Shown here: in pieces, positions 1-5,630 of the stretch
How positions within the stretch are numbered: position 1 is the first letter of the stretch
Layout of the letters: each line of letters opens with the position of its first letter
Source of the DNA: Pseudomonadota bacterium
GTDB lineage: Bacteria; Myxococcota; Polyangia; Polyangiales; Polyangiaceae
DNA: 8,472 nucleotides
Direction of reading: 5' to 3'
Assembly (NCBI GenBank): GCA_023419055.1
Contig: JAEZYO010000534.1
Location: 1-8,472, forward strand
The notes under the pieces: generated by a model
The model's input: only the letters and a program-made list of their open reading frames with translations
Told to the model about the DNA's origin: nothing
The model's database searches: none
Position numbers and translations under genes: made by a program

Positions 1-253
1 GATGAGCACACTGCCCGGCGTCACGACGACGCGGTCACTCGGGATGATGGGCGCGCTCGAGCTCGGCGAAGGCGGCTACCTCGAGCGCGCCGGCTGGCGT
101 GTCTACGCGGAAGCGCTCCGGCGCGGCGCCTACCTTCGTCCGCTCGGCAACGTCGTGTACATCGCCCCGCCGCTCAACATCCCGGACGCCGATCTCGAGG
201 AGCTTCTCGCGATCGTGTCCGACTCGGTGCAGGCGGTCGTCCGGGCAGCTTGA
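1..253 (+). CDS. bioA: Adenosylmethionine-8-amino-7-oxononanoate aminotransferase, C-terminal fragment
   Basis: This is the last 83 codons of a gene that begins before the window; the first complete codon starts at base 2 and the stop TGA is 251-253. The fragment matches the C-terminal small domain of BioA, the PLP enzyme that uses S-adenosylmethionine as amino donor to convert 7-keto-8-aminopelargonate to 7,8-diaminopelargonate in cytoplasmic biotin synthesis. The BioA-like signs are 'RSLGMMGALEL', which corresponds to the strand 'RVLGAIGVVE' in E. coli BioA, and 'GAYLRPLGNVVYIAPPL', which corresponds to the carboxylate-binding segment 'GVWIRPFGKLIYLMPPY'. The PLP lysine lies upstream and is not visible. 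Another class III aminotransferase is possible, but the LRPLGNVVYIAPP segment favours BioA. The gap to the ferredoxin gene is 42 nt on the same strand, which suggests an operon. Confidence 0.85.
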   Translation, partial: MSTLPGVTTTRSLGMMGALELGEGGYLERAGWRVYAEALRRGAYLRPLGNVVYIAPPLNIPDADLEELLAIVSDSVQAVVRAA

Positions 254-295
254 CCTCACGAAGCGAAGCCGTAGGCTGAGGGCCACGTAAAGACG

Positions 296-649
296 ATGGC
301 TCAGCGCAAACATTACCTCTTCGTGTGCGTCAACCGCAGGCCCGACGGGACGCCCAAAGGTTCGTGCGCCGCGCGTGGCGCCGTCGAAATCCACGAGAAG
401 CTGAAGAGCATGCTGAAAGAGCGCGGGCTCGCCCAAAGCGAGGTGCGCGCGTGCACGTCGAGCTGCATCGACACGTGCTGGGCGGGCCCGTGCATCGCGG
501 TCGAGCCTGACAACTTCTTCTACGGCCGCGTCACGCAGGCCGACTTGCCCGAGATCGTGGACGCCTTCGAGAAGGGCACGCGCGTGGAGCGCCTCGTCTT
601 GAAGCCCGAGGATTACATCGAGCCGAGAGAGCTCAGGCAGAAGGGGTGA
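296..649 (+). CDS. Thioredoxin-fold [2Fe-2S] ferredoxin
   Basis: This 117-residue soluble protein resembles the thioredoxin-like [2Fe-2S] ferredoxins (Aquifex Fd4 and Azotobacter FeSII/Shethna-I type), also related to the NuoE subunit. Four cysteines have the family spacing: C11 and C24 (C-x12-C) on the first loop, then C57 and C61 (C-x3-C) followed by the typical 'AGPC' turn. From memory, Aquifex Fd4 uses C9, C22, C55 and C59, exactly the same intervals. Two further cysteines, C53 and C66, crowd the second loop. The protein would be a cytoplasmic one-electron carrier; its partner is unknown. It follows bioA by 42 nt and its stop overlaps the GTG at 646 of the next frame, so co-transcription is likely. 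Residues after about 95 form a charged tail. The ribosome-binding site before ATG 296 is weak. Family assignment is firm; role is inference. Confidence 0.88.
   Translation: MAQRKHYLFVCVNRRPDGTPKGSCAARGAVEIHEKLKSMLKERGLAQSEVRACTSSCIDTCWAGPCIAVEPDNFFYGRVTQADLPEIVDAFEKGTRVERLVLKPEDYIEPRELRQKG
642..649 (+). promoter_or_regulatory. Ribosome binding site that decides the isochorismatase-family start
   Basis: The sequence AGGGGTGA lies at the end of the ferredoxin gene, including its stop codon, and is a near match to the Shine-Dalgarno AGGAGGTGA. It stands 8 nt before ATG 658, ideal spacing. It lies across the alternative GTG at 646 and so cannot serve it, which favours the ATG as the true start. 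Confidence 0.6.
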
Positions 650-657
650 GTACTTCG

Positions 658-1224
658 ATGGCGAGTCCGCTCGTGCTCGATCCGAAGACCAGCGCGCTCG
701 TCGTCATCGACGTGCAGGAGAAGCTCGCGCGCAGCATGCCTCCGGAGCGCCTGCAGGCGCTCGAGCGCTCTTCCCGGATCCTGCTCGGCGCCGCCCGCGA
801 GCTCGGGGCTGCCGTCCTCTACACCGAGCAGTACCCGAAGGGGCTCGGCGCCACCTTGCCGTCCATCGCGACGGAGCTCGAGGCCTGCGCGGCGAGACGC
901 TTCGAGAAGCTCGATTTCAGCGCCTGCGGCGCCGACGGCTTCGAGCCCGCTCTCGCCGAGCTCGGAGCTCGAGCGGTCGTACTGGTCGGCATGGAGACGC
1001 ACGTGTGCGTGTGGCTCACGGCGCGCGATCTCCTCGAACGCGGCTACTCCGTGCACGTGCCCGTCGACGGCGTGGCTTCACGGCGCGACGATCACCGCGA
1101 GGTCGGCGTCGAGCTGTGTCGCGCCGCCGGCGCCACCGTCACGACGAGCGAGACGGTGGCGTTCGACTGGCTCAAGCGAGCCGGCGGAGAATCGTTCAAG
1201 AAGGTCAGCCAGCTCATCCGGTGA
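658..1224 (+). CDS. Isochorismatase-family cysteine hydrolase
   Basis: A 188-residue protein of the isochorismatase-like (YcaC/nicotinamidase) superfamily, cytoplasmic alpha/beta hydrolases that cleave amide, ester or vinyl-ether bonds through a cysteine. The triad is visible: D18 in 'LVVIDVQEK', K84 in 'RRFEKLDFS' and C117 in 'GMETHVCV'; the G-x-E-T-H-x-C block carries the usual cis-peptide region. The 'TEQYPKGLG' segment is typical of the general hydrolase branch (YcaC/ISOC1-like) rather than of siderophore isochorismatases, and no aryl-carrier domain is present. The substrate cannot be read from sequence. A longer start at GTG 646 would add four residues (MSTS), but the Shine-Dalgarno at 642-649 favours ATG 658. 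It follows the ferredoxin gene directly, suggesting translational coupling. Its stop is 5 nt from the stop of the convergent gene. Confidence 0.9.
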   Translation: MASPLVLDPKTSALVVIDVQEKLARSMPPERLQALERSSRILLGAARELGAAVLYTEQYPKGLGATLPSIATELEACAARRFEKLDFSACGADGFEPALAELGARAVVLVGMETHVCVWLTARDLLERGYSVHVPVDGVASRRDDHREVGVELCRAAGATVTTSETVAFDWLKRAGGESFKKVSQLIR

Positions 1225-1238
1225 GGGGCTCAGCCCTC
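1223..1238. terminator. Possible shared hairpin between convergent genes
   Basis: The 16 bases include both stop codons of the convergent genes. GA(G)GGGC, a TCA loop and GCCCTC can pair as a 6-bp stem with one bulged G. Because the hairpin forms on either strand it could end transcription both ways. There is no following T-run on either side, so it does not meet the classic intrinsic-terminator pattern. Confidence 0.25.
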
Positions 1239-2438
1239 GCTCGGCTTGTCGCCTTCGGGGGCGTCGGCAGGCGCGGCAGCTTCCGCCGGAGCGTCGGCCG
1301 GCGGGGCCACTACGGGCCCTTCGGGGCGCCGACGCATCGGGATGCGCAGCCGGCCCTGGCCCTGCGCGAGCAGTCCACCGATCGCCTTGTCGAAGAAGCC
1401 GCGCAAGAACGGCACCTCGTGCGGCGGATCGGTCACGAGCCCGGCGGCCTCGATCACCTTCATCGCGGCGACCACCTCGAGCGCGCGCGTCTCACCCTCG
1501 CGGTTGAGGATGCTGAAGGCGCTGTCCTTCATCAGCTTCACCAGCTGCGCCCGGCGCTCGGGCGTGAAGTAGCGATCGCACGCCGACTTCACCTCTTCTT
1601 CCAGGCGGGCCGCGAGCAGGTCCGTGGGCGGCTCCTGACCCGGCTCGAGCGTCTCGCCGACACGGGCGAGGAGCTCGTCCACGGCGGGGCCCGGAGCGGC
1701 CCAGCCACGGAACTCGGGGAGCGCGTGCAGGAGCGCCGACTTCTTGGCGAGCTCCTTCGCGTCGTCGTCCGCGAGCTCGAGCCCCTCGGCGTCGAACGGG
1801 TGATCCACGGCGTTGCTCGGAACCGGCTCGAGCAGGCTCTTGGCGGTCGCGAGCCCGAGCGGCTCGAGCAGACCGCGCTCTTGCTGGCGCTTGCGTGCCT
1901 CGGCCACGCGCTGCCTCGCCCACTCCACGGGCACCTTGACCGGCTTGTACTCGCCTCCGCGGAGCGCGTTGTTCAGCGAATCGCGGAGCTGCGACTGGCT
2001 GAGCTCCATGATGTCCACCCGCTGCACGCCGACCGCCTCGTTCAAGAACAGAAACGCCGAGCGCAGGCGACTCGTCTTGGTGCGCGCCGCCACCACGAGC
2101 AGCGTGGTTCCGACCGAGTCGGGGGCGAGCAGGTACGCCTCGAAGCTCTCCCTCTCGGGCGCGCCGGCGACGTGCGTCACGCTCGAGCGCGAGGGGATCG
2201 CGATGCCGCGCGACTTGAGCACGTTGATGCCGCGGCGCGCGGCCTTGCGCGAGGCGCCGCTGCCACGCTCGGCGATTTCGTTCACGGCGGCGGCGTTACC
2301 GGCCTTGATCCAGGCTCCGATCAGCGCTTCGGCGGAACCGCCCGCCTTGGCCACGGCGTCGAGCGCCGCGTCGGCGCTCGCACCCACGAGCGAGGCGTCG
2401 AGCTGTTGATCGGAATCGGTACTTGCGGTCTTGGACAT
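1230..2438 (-). CDS. Unrecognised helical protein with Ala/Pro-rich C-terminal tail
   Basis: I do not recognise this 402-residue protein. It has no signal peptide or membrane segment, so it is probably cytoplasmic. Residues about 15-75 are alanine-rich helices, with 'GAWIKAGNAAAVNEIAE' and a basic 'SRKAARRGINVLKSRG' that resemble a HEAT-like helical pair. Residues about 80-150 contain hydrophobic strands ('TTLLVVAART', 'SAFLFLNE') and are followed by a basic, charged helix 'ARQRVAEARKRQQER'. A second helical region at about 270-355 precedes a linker 'RIPMRRRPEG' and a low-complexity tail of A, P, D and E. ATG 2438 is well supported by the Shine-Dalgarno at 2444-2449. The gene starts 24 nt after the ridA stop, so the two are likely one transcript. 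Base composition matches its neighbours, so there is no sign of recent transfer. Confidence 0.85.
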   Translation of the reverse strand: MSKTASTDSDQQLDASLVGASADAALDAVAKAGGSAEALIGAWIKAGNAAAVNEIAERGSGASRKAARRGINVLKSRGIAIPSRSSVTHVAGAPERESFEAYLLAPDSVGTTLLVVAARTKTSRLRSAFLFLNEAVGVQRVDIMELSQSQLRDSLNNALRGGEYKPVKVPVEWARQRVAEARKRQQERGLLEPLGLATAKSLLEPVPSNAVDHPFDAEGLELADDDAKELAKKSALLHALPEFRGWAAPGPAVDELLARVGETLEPGQEPPTDLLAARLEEEVKSACDRYFTPERRAQLVKLMKDSAFSILNREGETRALEVVAAMKVIEAAGLVTDPPHEVPFLRGFFDKAIGGLLAQGQGRLRIPMRRRPEGPVVAPPADAPAEAAAPADAPEGDKPSEG

Positions 2439-2443
2439 ACTGG

Positions 2444-2449
2444 TCTCCT
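2444..2449 (-). promoter_or_regulatory. Ribosome binding site of the unknown 402-residue gene
   Basis: AGGAGA on the minus strand, 5 nt before the ATG at 2438, is among the best Shine-Dalgarno matches in the window. It lies in the 24-nt gap after ridA and fixes the start codon. It suggests this gene is translated efficiently in its own right. Confidence 0.7.
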
Positions 2450-2462
2450 GAAAAAGTTTCGC

Positions 2463-2849
2463 TCATTCGAAGAGAGCGATGGCGTCGATTTCGACGCGCA
2501 CGCCGCGCGGTAACGCAGCGACTTGAACGGTGGATCGAGCCGGTGGGCTCTCGCCGAAGTACTCGGCGTAGACTTCGTTGACGGCCGGAAAATCCGCGAG
2601 GTCCGTGAGGTACACGGTGGTCTTGACCACGCGCGAAGGCGAGCTCTCCGCCGCTTCGAGCACGGCGCGCAAGTTGTCGAGCACGCGACGCGTCTCCTGG
2701 CGAATGTCGCCCGTCACGAGCTCTCCCGTCTTCGGGTCGAGCGGGATCTGCCCCGACAAGAAGAGGAGCTTTCCACCCCTCACCGCTTGGGCGTAAGGGC
2801 CGATGGGAGCCGGCGCGTCCGACGAGACGAATGCCTTTTTCTTGGCCAT
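2463..2849 (-). CDS. ridA: RidA family 2-iminobutanoate/2-iminopropanoate deaminase
   Basis: A 128-residue RidA/YjgF/UK114 protein, the same length as E. coli RidA. Members form cytoplasmic trimers with active sites between subunits. They hydrolyse reactive enamines and imines such as 2-aminoacrylate, made by PLP-dependent dehydratases, and so protect PLP enzymes from inactivation. The key carboxylate-binding arginine is R105 in 'PPARSTVQVAALP', with E120 in 'RVEIDAIA', the same numbering as E. coli. Other signature parts are 'APIGPYAQAV' (about 14-23) and 'LFLSGQIPLDPKTGE' (about 29-43). These residues support the active RidA subfamily rather than the Rid1-7 relatives that lack the arginine. 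It follows recR after 91 nt and precedes the unknown 402-residue gene by 24 nt. The ribosome-binding site is weak. Confidence 0.95.
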   Translation of the reverse strand: MAKKKAFVSSDAPAPIGPYAQAVRGGKLLFLSGQIPLDPKTGELVTGDIRQETRRVLDNLRAVLEAAESSPSRVVKTTVYLTDLADFPAVNEVYAEYFGESPPARSTVQVAALPRGVRVEIDAIALFE

Positions 2850-2858
2850 GGCGAGCTA

Positions 2859-2891
2859 CTTCGACGACCCCGGGGGTTGCGCACCCCGAAG
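2859..2891 (-). other. Hairpin-capable leader between recR and ridA
   Basis: In the 91-nt gap, CTTCG (2859-2863) can pair with CGAAG (2887-2891). Inside, GGGGT (2873-2877) can pair with ACCCC (2883-2887) around a TGCGC loop, sharing one base with the outer stem. The structure sits about 10 nt upstream of the ridA ATG. It might attenuate read-through from recR or shape ridA translation, but it has no T-run and GC-rich DNA gives such stems by chance. Confidence 0.25.
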
Positions 2892-2940
2892 GCCGCGCAT
2901 CGTGACCCGAGCCGGGCGCCGAAGCAACAACCGGACGCTT

Positions 2941-3549
2941 TCAGTCGACCGGGCGACGCCCGTCGATGGCGCGCCCCAGCGTGATCTGGTCGGCGAACTC
3001 GAGATCGCCGCCATGCGGAACGCCGCTTGCGATCCGGGACATTTTCAGCCCTCTGCCGCCGAGCTCTCGCGCCAGCAAGAGCGCCGTCGCCTCACCGTCC
3101 ACCGACGGCGGCGTGGCGAGGATCACCTCGGTCACTCCGTCCGCGTCGAGGCGGCGGAAGAGCGCCGGCAAGGGTAGCTCGTCGGGGCCGATCCCGTCGA
3201 GCGGCGAGAGCAACCTGCCGAGGACGAAGTAGCGCCCGCGCATGGCGCCGCTCCGCTCGATGGCGAGCAGATCTTGAACTTTCGCCACGATGCAGAGCAC
3301 GTGCGAGTCGCGGCGCGAGTCCCGACAAATCGGGCACTCCGCGCGGCCGTCCTCGGCGATTTCGGCGATGTTGTTGCAGCGCTCGCAGGGGCGCACGTGC
3401 TCGGCGAGCTCGAGGAGCTCTCGGCCGAGGTCGCGCGCGAAGTCGTTCGGGCCGACGAGGTGCATCGCGAAGCGCTGAGCCGTCTTCTCTCCGACGCCGG
3501 GCAGGCGGGCGAAGAGCTCGATGATGCGTCGTAAGCGGGAGGGAAGCAC
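2941..3549 (-). CDS. recR: Recombination mediator protein RecR
   Basis: A 202-residue RecR, the usual family length. RecR acts with RecO and RecF to load RecA onto SSB-coated single-stranded DNA at gaps. Domains in order: helix-hairpin-helix 'LPGVGEKTAQRFAMHL' (about 16-31); a zinc finger with C55, C58, C72 and C75; the Toprim domain from about 84, with 'FVLGRLLSPLDGIGPDEL' and 'DGEATALLLARELG'; then a C-terminal Walker-B-like 'SRIASGVPHGGDLEFAD'. The first Toprim motif reads 'LCIVAKVQDLLAIE', where E. coli has 'ICVVESPADIYAIE', so the usual glutamate is alanine (A89). The start is a GTG at 3549 with no clear Shine-Dalgarno, but the length from there to the HhH motif matches E. coli RecR. It is not next to dnaX or ybaB, its common partners. 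Confidence 0.96.
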   Translation of the reverse strand: MLPSRLRRIIELFARLPGVGEKTAQRFAMHLVGPNDFARDLGRELLELAEHVRPCERCNNIAEIAEDGRAECPICRDSRRDSHVLCIVAKVQDLLAIERSGAMRGRYFVLGRLLSPLDGIGPDELPLPALFRRLDADGVTEVILATPPSVDGEATALLLARELGGRGLKMSRIASGVPHGGDLEFADQITLGRAIDGRRPVD

Positions 3550-3554
3550 GGGAA

Positions 3555-3581
3555 GCCCGCGCAGGATAACCCCGCGCGGGC
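3555..3581 (-). terminator. 8-bp inverted repeat between the lipoprotein gene and recR
   Basis: GCCCGCGC (3555-3562) and GCGCGGGC (3574-3581) are perfect inverted repeats around an 11-nt loop, AGGATAACCCC. They lie 34 nt after the lipoprotein stop and just before the recR GTG. The all-GC stem is stable, but no T-run follows, so it may be a factor-dependent terminator, a transcript-stabilising end or a hairpin limiting recR translation. Confidence 0.4.
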
Positions 3582-3614
3582 GCCGAGCAAGATCGAAGGG
3601 CGCGCCCCCTCGAA

Positions 3615-4622
3615 CTAGTTGTTGGTCGGGTCGAAATCGAGGTTGAGCGGCGCGTCACCAACGCCGTCCAGCCCGGCCTGGATGGTGTAGACCGCGTTAC
3701 CACCCTCGCCGCAGACGAAGCTCTGGGCAGCGTCGTCGCCGTCGGACTCGCAATCGTCGCGCAGGTCGTAGACCGAGATCGCACCCTCTCCGGTGGAGGC
3801 GTCGACGGAGAAGTTCGGCAGCTCGTCGTCCTCGTTGGGCCCCGGGAAGATGACGTCGACCTGGCCGTCGTCGGACTTGATGCTACCGCCGGTCGCATCG
3901 TCAGAAATCGAGGCAAACTGGACCAAGACGTCCAGTCCGGTTTCGAGACCGGTCGAGACCACTTCCACGTTGTCCGAGATGCCGCGAATTTCGATGTTTC
4001 CGCCGCACTTGGCGCGGGTCATCGTCACGGTCGCCGAGCCGTCGAGATCGCAGTCGCCGACCGAGCTCTTGTTCTCGAGCTCCACCGAGGGCGACAGCGC
4101 CGTGAAGTTCACGATCACGTCGCCCGGGTTCAACTCGCCGCCGCCCTGGTTCACGACGCGGAGGGCGCCGTCGAACTCGGGGGGAAGATTGACCGTGATC
4201 TCGGCGCCGAGCTCGTCGCTCGAACCAGACCCGCGATCGGTGCGCGCGATGTAGGCCTCGTCGTCCTCCGACCACTCGAAGCTCGCCGAGAACTTGTTCT
4301 CGATCTCGTCCTTCGCCTCCGCGTCCTTCGAATGACCGCGGTACGTGAACGGCTCGAACGTGATGCTGATCTTGCCCGCGTCGAGGCCTTCGTTCACGTG
4401 GATGGTGCCCTTGATGTTGTCGACGACCAAATCCCTGCCGGGCTCGTAGTCGACCTCGATGGTCTGCTCGGCGCCAGCAACCGTGAATTTCTTGAGGGAC
4501 TCGGCGCACACCGCGTTGTTGCCCTCCTCGGTCTCGCAGTTCGAGGTTTCGCAGCCCGAAGCCGCGAGCAACAGACTCAACGAGAAAGCAGACAAAGCCA
4601 GCGAGCGAAAGCGGGGATTCAT
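3615..4622 (-). CDS. Putative acidic lipoprotein, beta-rich, function unknown
   Basis: A 335-residue protein with a type II signal peptide: basic 'MNPRFR', a hydrophobic core at about 8-21, and the lipobox-like 'ASGC' with lipidated C24. Position -3 is Ala, slightly off consensus. E25 after the cysteine is not an inner-membrane retention Asp, so an outer-membrane or surface location is likely. The mature part is strongly acidic, with short alternating strands such as 'TIHVNEG', 'VDVIFPG' and 'NIEIRGISDNVEVV', suggesting a beta-helix or adhesin-like (DUF4097-like) fold; this is inference from pattern only. Six further cysteines form close sequence pairs (C29/C39, C191/C206, C291/C304), consistent with disulfides. 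A good ribosome-binding site, AGAGAGGT at 4629-4636, precedes ATG 4622. A candidate promoter lies at 4704-4733. No enzymatic motif is seen. Confidence 0.85.
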   Translation of the reverse strand: MNPRFRSLALSAFSLSLLLAASGCETSNCETEEGNNAVCAESLKKFTVAGAEQTIEVDYEPGRDLVVDNIKGTIHVNEGLDAGKISITFEPFTYRGHSKDAEAKDEIENKFSASFEWSEDDEAYIARTDRGSGSSDELGAEITVNLPPEFDGALRVVNQGGGELNPGDVIVNFTALSPSVELENKSSVGDCDLDGSATVTMTRAKCGGNIEIRGISDNVEVVSTGLETGLDVLVQFASISDDATGGSIKSDDGQVDVIFPGPNEDDELPNFSVDASTGEGAISVYDLRDDCESDGDDAAQSFVCGEGGNAVYTIQAGLDGVGDAPLNLDFDPTNN

Positions 4623-4703
4623 GAAAGTACCTCTCTTGTGCTCTTACGCCTGCGGGCTCGGTCCCCTTCCTCGTGGGGCGCCCTCGCTCGTCAGGAGCGC
4701 TTC

Positions 4704-4733
4704 ACTATAGACGAGGATCTCGCCTCACGGAAA
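4704..4733 (-). promoter_or_regulatory. Candidate sigma-70-type promoter for the lipoprotein gene
   Basis: Reading the minus strand, TTTCCG (4728-4733) and TATAGT (4704-4709) are 18 nt apart. The -10 matches TATAAT at five of six bases; the -35 matches only three of six. Such an AT-rich hexamer is rare in this DNA. Transcription would start near 4697, leaving a leader of about 75 nt before ATG 4622. Confidence 0.4.
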
Positions 4734-4746
4734 CCCGCCCGACGGG

Positions 4747-5619
4747 CTACAAGCCTACGGAATTGCGCGCTTTCTCCCGAAAGCGCCGCAGCAGGTCCCG
4801 CGCCACCGGCCCGACGGCTCCCGAGCCGATCGGCGCCCCGTCCACCGCCACGACGGGCACGACTTCCCGAATGCTCGAAGTGATGAGGGCCTCCTCCGCC
4901 CGGAGCAGCCGCTCGAGCGGGACCGACCTTTCTTCGACCGACAGCCCGGCTTCACGCGCGAGCTCGAGCACGAAGTGGCGCGTGATTCCGACGAGGATCC
5001 CCGCCGACGCCGGCGGAGTCACGAGCCTTCTCCCCTCGAGCAAGAAGACGTTCGAGGTCGACCCCTCGAGCACGTGCCCTTCACGATCCAAGATCAGGGC
5101 CTCCGCCGCGCCCGCCTTTCGAGCTTCTCGCATCGCGAGGACCGAGATCAGGTAGTTGACGAGCTTCGCCCCGGTCGCGTCCGCCTCGTCGGCGAAGCGC
5201 TGGGTCCGGTAAGAGATGGTCTTGATGCCTTGCTCGTAGAAGCTCGCGGGCGGCGCTTCGAGCGGCATCACGAGCACGACGTACATCGGGTTCTTGGCGA
5301 GCCCCGGGTCCAGCCCGAGCGTCTCACCCGAGCCGCGCGTGATCATGATCCGGATGAAGGCTTCCGCGTTGCCCGCCGCGTCCACGACCTTCAGCACCTC
5401 GCTGCGCAGCGTCTCGAGCGGGACCGGCAGCTCGATGTACACGCGACCTGCGCTCTCCGACAGTCGCTCGAGGTGCCGGTCGAGCGCGAACGGCGCACCG
5501 CCGTAAGTGCGGATCGTCTCGAAAACGGCGTCTCCGTACAGAAAGCCTCGGTCGAAGACGCTCACCTTGGCGTCCTCGGGGTCGAGGATGCGCCCGTCGA
5601 TCATCGCGAGAGTAGCCAT
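4747..5619 (-). CDS. Class IV (fold-type IV) PLP aminotransferase, IlvE/D-AAT/PabC-like
   Basis: A 290-residue member of aminotransferase class IV, which includes branched-chain aminotransferase (IlvE), D-amino acid transaminase and aminodeoxychorismate lyase (PabC). The PLP lysine is K152 in 'GAKLVNYLISVLA'. The glutamate that contacts the pyridine nitrogen is E185 in 'GHVLEGSTSNVF', and R52 in 'RHLERL' is the likely phosphate ligand. The N-terminus 'DRGFLYGDAVFETIRTYGG' is typical. 'TRGSGETLGLDP' resembles the 'RGVGDLGLDP' stretch of IlvE-like members, and the R-x-H substrate motif of D-alanine transaminase is absent at that place. The C-terminal 'VVAVDGAPIGSGAVGPV' occurs across the class, including D-AAT. 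I favour an IlvE-like transaminase but the substrate is open. ATG 5619 has a modest GGCGGA site before it. It starts 33 nt after the glycosidase stop, suggesting one transcript. Confidence 0.9.
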   Translation of the reverse strand: MATLAMIDGRILDPEDAKVSVFDRGFLYGDAVFETIRTYGGAPFALDRHLERLSESAGRVYIELPVPLETLRSEVLKVVDAAGNAEAFIRIMITRGSGETLGLDPGLAKNPMYVVLVMPLEAPPASFYEQGIKTISYRTQRFADEADATGAKLVNYLISVLAMREARKAGAAEALILDREGHVLEGSTSNVFLLEGRRLVTPPASAGILVGITRHFVLELAREAGLSVEERSVPLERLLRAEEALITSSIREVVPVVAVDGAPIGSGAVGPVARDLLRRFREKARNSVGL

Positions 5620-5630
5620 GCTGGTCCGCC

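Noticed and set aside
266..276. AGCC-GTA-GGCT inverted repeat between bioA and the ferredoxin gene
   Set aside because: A 4-bp stem with a 3-nt loop and no T-run is within chance for GC-rich DNA, and the genes look co-transcribed.
1005..2513. A 502-codon open frame on the + strand
   Set aside because: It is antisense to the unknown 402-residue gene and overlaps the hydrolase. Its product is an Arg/His/Gly-rich string with no family pattern, and the minus-strand frame has a strong ribosome-binding site.
3092..3916. A 274-codon open frame on the - strand overlapping recR and the lipoprotein
   Set aside because: It is another frame of the same strand, with Arg/Ser/Pro-rich composition. RecR and the lipoprotein explain the region.
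4723..4746. Possible terminator after the aminotransferase (CCCG/CGGG stem followed by TTT on the minus strand)
   Set aside because: The stem is only 4 bp and the T-run only three bases, too weak to call.
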